The notes below the pieces were generated by a model, which saw only the letters and a program-made list of their open reading frames with translations, was not told the DNA's origin and ran no database searches. Both the position numbers and the translations under genes were made by a program. This document shows, piece after piece, positions 22,323 through 28,607 of a DNA stretch of 28,607 nucleotides. Numbering within the stretch: the stretch's first letter is position 1; each line of letters starts with the position of its first letter. Source of the stretch: Bacillota bacterium (GTDB taxonomy: Bacteria; Bacillota; Clostridia; Lachnospirales; Lachnospiraceae); the NCBI GenBank assembly GCA_023393095.1, contig JAEWMT010000082.1, forward strand, positions 1 to 28,607, given 5' to 3'.

Positions 22323-23270
22323 ATGTGTACTATTAACGCTATCGTTGTTAAAAAGCTTCGGGAAAGAACCGGGGTTGGCATGATGGAATGTAAAAAGGCT
22401 CTATCCGAGACAAATGGAAATATGGATAAGGCAATCGAGTATTTACGCGAAAAGGGGTTAGCTACCGCTGTCAAGAAAGCTACGCGCATTGCGGCCGAAG
22501 GACTTGTTAATGCCTATGTTACCACTGATAAAAGAGTTGGTGTCTTGCTGGAAATAAACTGTGAAACCGATTTTGTGGCTATGAACTCCGATTTTCAAAA
22601 GCTTGTTCATAATATAACTAAGCTAATAGCAGCTAAAAATCCAATAGACGTTTCCGCTCTAAATACCATGACAATGGTTAATGGACTGACTGTGGAAGAA
22701 ACTGTTACCAAAATGATTCAAACCCTCGGTGAGAATATAAAAGTTCGTCGTTTCATCCGTTACGAAATCAATGGAATTGGTATAATTCATTCATATATCC
22801 ATTCCGACTCCCTGACTAAAGGAAAAGTAGGTGTAATACTGGAATGTGCTGCAAATAATCCAGAAAGTACATCCAATCCGGATTTTATTTCGATCATGAA
22901 TGATCTTACCCTTCAAGTTTCAGCTTACAAGCCGGAGTATGTTCGGAGAGAGGATGTTCCTATAGACCTCTTAGAACGGGAAAAAGCAATCTATAAGATA
23001 CAATGTATGAATGAAGGAAAATCAGAAGCTATTGCTGATAAAATCACACAAGGTAGAATTGAAAAGTTTTATAAAGAAATATGTTTGCTAGAGCAGCCGT
23101 ATCTCAAGGACGATAAGAAATCAGTCGGTGATATCCTGCAAGATATTAATACCAAGCTGGGCAAGGAAAATATCTCCATCACCCGATTTACCCGATACGA
23201 AAAAGGCGAAGGCATCGAAAAGAAAAAGGATGATTTTGCTATCGAGGTAATGCGACAGATCAACGGATAG
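22323..23270 (+). CDS. tsf: Elongation factor Ts (stand-alone copy)
   Basis: EF-Ts exchanges GDP for GTP on EF-Tu in the cytoplasm. The 315-residue product begins with the UBA-like domain (KKLRERTGVGMMECKKALSE, about residues 9-28). It carries the TDFVAMNSDF motif at about 81-90, whose Asp-Phe pair displaces the EF-Tu magnesium. The core domain and dimerisation region end with CLLEQPYL and KGEGIEKKKDDFAIEV. All expected parts are present. It has a strong AAGGAGG site. The usual neighbour rpsB (ribosomal protein S2) is absent; instead a TetR regulator lies just upstream. It may be a conditionally expressed paralogue or, less likely, the sole relocated copy. Confidence 0.92.
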   Translation: MCTINAIVVKKLRERTGVGMMECKKALSETNGNMDKAIEYLREKGLATAVKKATRIAAEGLVNAYVTTDKRVGVLLEINCETDFVAMNSDFQKLVHNITKLIAAKNPIDVSALNTMTMVNGLTVEETVTKMIQTLGENIKVRRFIRYEINGIGIIHSYIHSDSLTKGKVGVILECAANNPESTSNPDFISIMNDLTLQVSAYKPEYVRREDVPIDLLEREKAIYKIQCMNEGKSEAIADKITQGRIEKFYKEICLLEQPYLKDDKKSVGDILQDINTKLGKENISITRFTRYEKGEGIEKKKDDFAIEVMRQING

Positions 23271-23295
23271 AATCTACAGAAAATAAAGTATAGAC

Positions 23296-23495
23296 TGTCG
23301 CAAAATAACCTATAGTGATATAAGGTACTCCGCATAATCTTCTTAATGCACTATTTGGAAGACATGTTTTCTATTTTGTATGTCAAATACGAACATTTAT
23401 GTACGAATATGACATACAAAATCGATAATGTGTCCAACCTGTGTGTGTGGAGATTATGCGGAGTATCTTATATCATATATATCTAAAATGCGACA
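23296..23495. repeat. 200-bp nested palindrome, MITE-like
   Basis: Terminal TGTCGCA (23296-23302) and TGCGACA (23489-23495) flank long complementary blocks. These are GATATAAG-TACTCCGCATAATCT with its complement near 23450-23475, and a central ATTTTGTATGTCA/TGACATACAAAAT stem (about 23372-23421). The whole element can fold into one long hairpin. It encodes nothing convincing. It sits between the convergent tsf and leuA genes and may also end their transcripts. Confidence 0.7.
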
Positions 23496-23522
23496 CCCCC
23501 CTCTTAACTATATCATCACCAA

Positions 23523-25049
23523 TTATTCCACATCTAAAATAATCTTATTGACTGCATTGATAAATGCAAGTGCACTTGCTTTCATAACATCCTGCTCAAT
23601 GGCTTTCCCTTGATATAATTTGTCTTTATATTTTATCTGTGTAGTCACCTTACCCAGGCTTCCTTTCCCTCTGCTTAAATTATTGATACGGTATTCAATC
23701 AATTCAATTTGATATTGTACAGCCTCAATAATTGAACTATATAATGCATCGATTACTCCCATACCGTTACTGCTGCTTATTACTTCTTTCTTCCCTTTTG
23801 ACAATTTTATCGTTGCAGTTGGCATTGTACTTGTTGCCGTCATCTGGTAATCCTCCAATTGCCATAATTCCTTGTCAGTGATACATGTTACATTCTCGCA
23901 GCTTTTAAATAAAGCCAATAAATCATTATCATATATTTCTTTTTTCTGATCAGCTACGGTTAAAAACTTTTGAAAAACTTCAGGAATATGTTCCTCCTGT
24001 ATCTCGAATCCTAATTTCTTTGTTACATGCAAAAAGGCATGTTTACCGGATCTTGCTGTTAATACAAGCTCCATCGGCGGAGCTCCTACTGTTTCCGGAT
24101 CCATAATTTCATAGACATCCTTTGATTTTAACAGACCATCCTGATGAATACCGGATGAATGGGCAAATGCATTTTCACCAGTAATTGCCTTATTGACTTG
24201 TACGTCCAGCCCCATCGTAGCACTAACCATACGTGAAGTTTCATATATTTTTTTGGTATCAATTGATGTACACCCACCATAATAATCTTCATGAAGCTTA
24301 ATTCCCATGACTACTTCCTCTAAAGAAGTATTGCCTGCTCTCTCACCGATTCCATTGATGGTACATTCCACTTTATCGGCTCCGTTGCGAATAGCAGCCA
24401 GAGTATTCGCTGTTGCCAATCCAGTATCATTGTGACAGTGGACACTTAATAATACATTTGGATTTAAGTTTTTCAACCTATCATTAATTCGATAGATCAA
24501 CTTACCAAACTGTTCCGGCACAGCAAATCCCACGGTATCAGGAATATTAATGATGGTAGCACCTGCTTTTACCACTGCCTCTATCGTCTTCCACATATAT
24601 TCAAAATCTGACCTACTGGCATCTTCTAATGAATATTGAACCTGTGGAAGATATTTTTTAGCGTATTTTACCGATGCTGCTCCCATTTCAATTACCTGTT
24701 CGGGTGTTTTACGAAATTTCTTTGCAACATGCACATCGGATGAGCCTAATACAATGTGAATCAATGGATTTTGCGCTTCACAAATACTCTGATAAATGGC
24801 ATCAATATCAGCTTCAACTGCTCTTCCTAATGCTGCAATACATACCTCCTGACCAATTCTTTTACTGATTGCTTTTACAGCCTCAAAATCTCCCTGAGAG
24901 GAAGATGGAAAACCTACCTCCATCATATCCACCTTCATTTTTGCAATCTGTACTGCTACATCCAACTTTTCTTCTAAATTAAGCTTAGCTCCAGGTACCT
25001 GCTCTCCATCTCTTAATGTTGTGTCGAATACATAGATTTTTCTTGACAT
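23523..25049 (-). CDS. leuA: 2-isopropylmalate synthase
   Basis: LeuA condenses 2-oxoisovalerate with acetyl-CoA in the first committed step of leucine synthesis. Residues 1-270 form the HMGL-like TIM barrel with FDTTLRDGEQVPGAKL at the start, HCHNDTGLATANTLAAIRNG (metal-binding His pair) and NGIGERAGN. The C-terminal part (about 370-505) is the LeuA regulatory domain that senses leucine. The frame runs open to 25157, but that part is the T-box terminator. ATG at 25049 follows AAGGGG and gives MSRKIYVFDTTLRDGEQ, a normal start and a 508-residue protein. The leucine-type T-box upstream argues for LeuA rather than citramalate or homocitrate synthase. Confidence 0.93.
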   Translation of the reverse strand: MSRKIYVFDTTLRDGEQVPGAKLNLEEKLDVAVQIAKMKVDMMEVGFPSSSQGDFEAVKAISKRIGQEVCIAALGRAVEADIDAIYQSICEAQNPLIHIVLGSSDVHVAKKFRKTPEQVIEMGAASVKYAKKYLPQVQYSLEDASRSDFEYMWKTIEAVVKAGATIINIPDTVGFAVPEQFGKLIYRINDRLKNLNPNVLLSVHCHNDTGLATANTLAAIRNGADKVECTINGIGERAGNTSLEEVVMGIKLHEDYYGGCTSIDTKKIYETSRMVSATMGLDVQVNKAITGENAFAHSSGIHQDGLLKSKDVYEIMDPETVGAPPMELVLTARSGKHAFLHVTKKLGFEIQEEHIPEVFQKFLTVADQKKEIYDNDLLALFKSCENVTCITDKELWQLEDYQMTATSTMPTATIKLSKGKKEVISSSNGMGVIDALYSSIIEAVQYQIELIEYRINNLSRGKGSLGKVTTQIKYKDKLYQGKAIEQDVMKASALAFINAVNKIILDVE

Positions 25050-25081
25050 AATGACATCCCCTTTATGAATTTTAGTGTAAT

Positions 25082-25244
25082 AAAAGCCCCCTTCATCTCT
25101 ATCTGATGACAAGAGACGAAAAGGGAGCTTTCCGCGGTACCACTCTAATTCATACAATCATGTATGCACTCATTCGATACCCTATATTGTAATGGTGCGG
25201 AAATAGCTGAGTTTAATTAGCTTTATTTCCTAACAAGATGAACA
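25082..25244 (-). promoter_or_regulatory. T-box leader, downstream module with canonical antiterminator and terminator
   Basis: AGAGTGGTACCGCGGA (25146-25131) matches the T-box consensus. AGAG plus GCGGA can pair with UUCGU plus CUCU, leaving the seven-base bulge UGGUACC that binds the tRNA acceptor end. The competing terminator pairs AGCTCCC with GGGGGCT and ends in TTTT (25130-25082). Upstream of it are two hairpins: GGAAAT/ATTTCC, whose loop region includes an ACTC sequence, and CATAC/GTATG. I could not recognise a separate full Stem I in this module. Confidence 0.88.
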
Positions 25245-25500
25245 AAAATAAAAAAACTCCTGCCTCCTAAAGAGACAGAAGTTATATCTGCTACACCACT
25301 CTATATTGGTTAATTTCAATACAGGTACAATAAAACCGATATCTATCCCTTATAACGGTGGGCTTCCGGCACAGCCTACTTAATTTCAACTGGCAACTCG
25401 AAGGCGAGTTCACTCTTCTCTAATTCCTGTTTCACACCAGCCAACAGGTCTCTGAAAATTATCCAACAGCTACTATTCCTTGTCAACGTCTTTTTCATAT
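25245..25500 (-). promoter_or_regulatory. T-box leader, upstream module with Stem I and a degenerate antiterminator
   Basis: This roughly 255-nt stretch has the layout of a complete T-box leader. The 5' part holds the Stem I region, with GAACTCGCC carrying a candidate leucine CUC specifier (25408-25406). It then has AGTAGG and CCGTTAT conserved segments, and AGAGTGGTGTAGCAGA (25302-25287). AGAG plus GCAGA pair with UCUGU plus CUCU, leaving a seven-base bulge UGGUGUA instead of UGGNACC. It is followed by its own strong terminator (25283-25255) with a long T-run. The exact Stem I fold was not computed. Confidence 0.75.
25255..25283 (-). terminator. First terminator of the tandem T-box leader
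   Basis: AACTTCTGTCTC (25283-25272) pairs with GAGGCAGGAGTT (25266-25255), allowing G-U pairs, and is followed by TTTTTATTTTTG. It is mutually exclusive with the antiterminator helix of the upstream module. Confidence 0.8.
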
Positions 25501-25508
25501 TTTAGTAT

Positions 25509-25537
25509 ATAATATACAAAGAGTTCTAATTTGTCAA
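25509..25537 (-). promoter_or_regulatory. Sigma-A promoter of the leuA T-box leader
   Basis: On the minus strand TTGACA (25537-25532) and TATTAT (25514-25509) are exactly 17 bp apart. Transcription should start near 25502, just before the T-box Stem I. Confidence 0.88.
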
Positions 25538-25644
25538 TCCGATTTTACAAATTTAGAAAACTTTTTATACTTTTCATAATATGAATCATCAGCGAATTAA
25601 AGAAGCGATGTCGTCACCTATTATACCAGTAATTACATTGATAC

Positions 25645-28607
25645 CTATTCCACTGACTTCAGCGATTCAACCATATCAATAGTCCTTAACTTAAAATAAG
25701 TAACTATCTGCATAATCACTGAGAATATTATGGTAATTAAGCTTGCAAGAAGAAAGCTGGGCCACCTGATCACTTTGATAAATAAAGTCGCGTAACTTTC
25801 CATAACACTAATAACAAAGCCATGAAGATAAATTCCCATAATCAGACCAACCCCGATACTGATTAAGGTCAGAATAAAGGCTTCCCGGTAAATGTAACCG
25901 TTTGTTTCTCCATCCGTAAAGCCCAGTACTTTCAGAGTAGCAATCTCTCGTGTCCGCTCGCTGATATTAATGGAGGTTAAATTATAGAGAATAATAAATG
26001 CTAAAAGTGAAGCTACTACCACAAGTAATATAATGATTCCATCAAAGCTTTTACTTGTATCAAGGGCTTTTTGCATAATATCACTGGTAAATACCACATT
26101 TAAAACCAAACCGCAGTCAATCAGATGCTTTGCTAATGTTTTCTCATCTGTATTATGATTTGAAATAATTGCATTATAGGCTGCGGATTTCCCAAAAACC
26201 TTTTGATACTGGGTATTATTCATATAAATATAATTGGCTGTATAGTTTTTTGCTACACCGGTAACGGTTAACCTATAAATGTGATTATCAGCGTCTTTAA
26301 CTGGGATGGCATCCCCAATCTTCACCTCAAATTCATCAGAGATACTTTGTGTAATAATAACACCATCATCCTTCAAGGCTAGCTTGCCATTATCAGCACT
26401 ATTAATCAAATGATAATATTGATAGAACACCGCTTCATTTTCCGGCACAATCAAAAAGGCATCCATTGATTTCTCTATTGTTCCACATTGGAAAGCCATT
26501 TGTTTGATTAAAAGAGGTTCTTTTATATTCTCTTTTGCCAAAAGATTTGAAAGATTTTCATCAATTTTTTTCGTTTCATCCTTGAGAATAATCATGTTAT
26601 CATAGCGGAAAATTTCATTATATTGTTTTTGTGCAACACCGCTCATACTATCCTTCAAACCAAATCCCACAAGTAAAAAGGAGGTACAGCCTGCCACCCC
26701 GACTATAGTCATAAAGGCTCTCTTTTTATATCGAAACATATTCCGTAGAGTGACCTTCCCTGTAAAAGAAAGGTGTTTCCATAACGGTCTGATTCGTTCC
26801 AGCAAAATTGTCTGCCCGTTCTTTGGCGGTACTGGGCGCATTAAAAATGCAGGCATCTGTTTTAATTCCTTATTACAGGAAATGATCGTTACCAAAGTCA
26901 TAATCGCTAAGGTAATTACTAGAATAACTGAAAAAGTCAACATATTATATTGGATATCAATCGGCGGTAAAATAAATTGAAAATTGGAGTAAATAAGCGG
27001 TGGAATAATGCGACATCCTACCAAAAATCCGGCTAACGCACCAAGACCTGAAGCAGACAGGACATAAAAAAGATATGTGGAAACAATCCTGTGATCTTTG
27101 TATCCAAGTGAGGTTAAGGTACCGAGTTCATTACGTTCTTCCGCTATCATCCGAGCCATGGTATTCGATGTCATAAGCACACCGATTAGTATAAAAAAGA
27201 AGGGAAAAACAGCAGCAACAGATGAAATGACATCAATACCGATTTTTAATTCACTATAACCGATCGCAGCATCTCGGTCAAAAAGATACCACTCTGGTTT
27301 TTCAATATCAGAAAGGTCTTTTCTGGCATCATCCAGCTTTGCCTTGGCATCTGCGATTTTAGTTTTAAATTTCTCCAGATTCTTATCGTATTTATTATAG
27401 CCATCCTTTAACTTTTTTTCATTTTCCGCTATTTCGCTTTTCCCTGTTTTAATTTTGTTCTTTGCTTTTTCGATTTCCGAATCAAAGGTTTTTATTCCAT
27501 TATTCAGTTTAGCTTCTTTGGCAGTTAAAGTTGAAATCGATCCTTTCAGTTTTAAAAGTCCTTGATATGATTTAGAATATTGCTTTATGGTTTCACCAAG
27601 CTGTGCATATTCCGGACTCTCTGTCGGAAGCTGACTCATCTGCTGCTTCATTGATTTAATAGCAGTATCCAACTCATTGACTTTTGTGTCAAGTTCGTCT
27701 TTTTTCATACCATTTTGGGTTAATGCGGTATTAATTTCATTCCAACCGGCTGCGATTTTCGCTTTCGCAGTATTAAATTCCAAGTTTTGTTTTTCGATTT
27801 TTAACTGTAGACCATCTTCGCTTTTGAGAAGCCCAGCTTTGCCATCTTCTATTTTCTTAGCGCTATCATCCAGTTTATCTTTTGCATCAACCAGCTTTTT
27901 CTCGCCTTTTGTCTTCTCATCGTTTAGCTTTCTTTCATTTTTACTTATTTCCCGGTTAGCTTTATCATAGATCTCTTGGAATCTTGCATTTTCCCGATCG
28001 GGCTTTATTTTTACCAGTTCATCATTAAGCTTCATTGCTGCAGTATCAAATTCTTTTGAATATGCAGGGTTACCCTTGGTATCGGAAGCAACTATATAAA
28101 TCTCGGTATAGGCATCCATAATAAAATTATTTCTGTTAACAAATATATAGGAAGACAGTTTTCCATCACCTATGGTGGTGCTTCCATATTCCTTGGCAAG
28201 ATATAACACCGACTCTGCTGTGCCGACTACGGTAAATTCGGTGTTCTTCAATTTATCTTTTACATTACTTGAGATTTTAATATGATCACCAATTTTATAA
28301 GTTTTGCTATCTGCAACGCACTCATTATCACTCTTAGGCATCCTTCCCTCAAGGAGTTTTACCGTGTTGACCGTATTTTCGATTGCATGTACCCGAATTC
28401 CTTTGTCCTTTTCCAAAACATCAAGGGAATAACTTGGAATAACAGAATCTTCATACTTTAAAGCCTTTAGCGATTTGACATCGTCATCCGTTAAGCCCAT
28501 GGAACTGACGATCTTAAAATCCATTAAGTTATAATCCTTATAATAATGATCGGCAACTGAAAGCAAATCAGGAACAGTTGCCTGTATTCCGGCATAAAAG
28601 CCGACAC
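25645..28607 (-). CDS. FtsX-like ABC transporter permease with long coiled coil, 5' end outside the window
   Basis: This is a large membrane permease of the MacB/FtsX class, visible for about 987 residues. The frame stays open to the right edge (GFYAGIQATVPD precedes the first internal candidate start), so the N-terminal helix and start lie outside. The visible part has an extracellular MacB-PCD-like region, then a Lys/Glu-rich coiled coil of about 220 residues (roughly 28000-27330). The first FtsX core follows, with RMIAEERNELGTLTSLGYKD. A second extracellular domain comes next, and then a second FtsX core with SERTREIATLKVLGFTDGE, each with three or four membrane helices. Its ATPase partner is presumably encoded upstream, beyond the window. 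Such permeases export lipids, lipoproteins or peptides, or work mechanically; no substrate can be assigned. Confidence 0.88.
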   Translation of the reverse strand, partial: VGFYAGIQATVPDLLSVADHYYKDYNLMDFKIVSSMGLTDDDVKSLKALKYEDSVIPSYSLDVLEKDKGIRVHAIENTVNTVKLLEGRMPKSDNECVADSKTYKIGDHIKISSNVKDKLKNTEFTVVGTAESVLYLAKEYGSTTIGDGKLSSYIFVNRNNFIMDAYTEIYIVASDTKGNPAYSKEFDTAAMKLNDELVKIKPDRENARFQEIYDKANREISKNERKLNDEKTKGEKKLVDAKDKLDDSAKKIEDGKAGLLKSEDGLQLKIEKQNLEFNTAKAKIAAGWNEINTALTQNGMKKDELDTKVNELDTAIKSMKQQMSQLPTESPEYAQLGETIKQYSKSYQGLLKLKGSISTLTAKEAKLNNGIKTFDSEIEKAKNKIKTGKSEIAENEKKLKDGYNKYDKNLEKFKTKIADAKAKLDDARKDLSDIEKPEWYLFDRDAAIGYSELKIGIDVISSVAAVFPFFFILIGVLMTSNTMARMIAEERNELGTLTSLGYKDHRIVSTYLFYVLSASGLGALAGFLVGCRIIPPLIYSNFQFILPPIDIQYNMLTFSVILVITLAIMTLVTIISCNKELKQMPAFLMRPVPPKNGQTILLERIRPLWKHLSFTGKVTLRNMFRYKKRAFMTIVGVAGCTSFLLVGFGLKDSMSGVAQKQYNEIFRYDNMIILKDETKKIDENLSNLLAKENIKEPLLIKQMAFQCGTIEKSMDAFLIVPENEAVFYQYYHLINSADNGKLALKDDGVIITQSISDEFEVKIGDAIPVKDADNHIYRLTVTGVAKNYTANYIYMNNTQYQKVFGKSAAYNAIISNHNTDEKTLAKHLIDCGLVLNVVFTSDIMQKALDTSKSFDGIIILLVVVASLLAFIILYNLTSINISERTREIATLKVLGFTDGETNGYIYREAFILTLISIGVGLIMGIYLHGFVISVMESYATLFIKVIRWPSFLLASLITIIFSVIMQIVTYFKLRTIDMVESLKSVE

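Noticed and set aside
23428..23613. 61-codon plus-strand frame crossing the palindrome and the end of leuA
   Set aside because: It lies within the right arm of the palindrome and antisense to leuA, without a ribosome binding site.
25050..25157. N-terminal 36-codon extension of leuA
   Set aside because: It is encoded inside the T-box terminator/antiterminator. The ATG at 25049 has a good ribosome binding site and matches the normal LeuA start.
27677..27970. 97-codon plus-strand frame rich in Ser/Phe
   Set aside because: It is the antisense shadow of the Lys/Glu-rich coiled coil of the FtsX-like permease.

Overview
The window is AT-rich, densely coded DNA that fits a spore-forming anaerobic Firmicute, most likely a Lachnospiraceae/Clostridium-type genome. 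The grounds are strong AAGGAGG ribosome binding sites, near-consensus sigma-A promoters, a T-box leader, a cotJ spore-coat operon, clostridial-type Opp transporters and an FtsX-like export permease. This assignment rests on gene content and sequence style only. No tRNA, rRNA, CRISPR array, intact insertion sequence or phage gene was seen.

Layout from left to right. (1) 106-4040, minus strand: an oligopeptide ABC transporter operon in the order oppD, oppF, oppB, oppC from a consensus promoter; a substrate-binding protein, if present, lies beyond the left edge. (2) 4295-5569, plus: a uracil permease. (3) 5730-9434, minus: a TetM/EF-G-like ribosomal GTPase fused to a C-terminal YacP/Rae1-type NYN ribonuclease domain, followed by an RsuA/RluB-family pseudouridine synthase. 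(4) 9597-11071, minus: a Gfo/Idh/MocA oxidoreductase followed by a UPF0303 protein. (5) 11412-17307, minus: a second, complete opp operon (oppB, oppC, oppD, oppF, oppA). (6) 17837-20205, plus: an isochorismatase-like hydrolase and a glucose/sorbosone dehydrogenase-type beta-propeller, with a long cryptic palindrome between them. (7) 20313-21389, minus: a spore-coat operon consisting of a CotJA-CotJB fusion and the CotJC manganese catalase. (8) 21645-23270, plus: a TetR-family regulator and a stand-alone elongation factor Ts, each preceded by the same palindromic operator-like site. (9) 23523-25501, minus: leuA behind a leucine-type T-box leader with two antiterminator/terminator units in tandem. 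(10) 25645 to the right edge, minus: a large FtsX-like ABC permease with a long coiled coil, cut off by the window end.

The two opp systems import peptides and leuA makes leucine under tRNA control, so amino-acid supply is a common thread. A second thread is translation: the GTPase-RNase fusion, the pseudouridine synthase and the TetR-linked EF-Ts all act on the ribosome or its factors. The three observations most worth following are the ribosome-targeted GTPase-NYN RNase fusion, the tandem T-box with one degenerate tRNA-binding bulge, and the TetR/EF-Ts pair with a shared operator. Several intergenic stem-loop repeats and MITE-like palindromes are also present.
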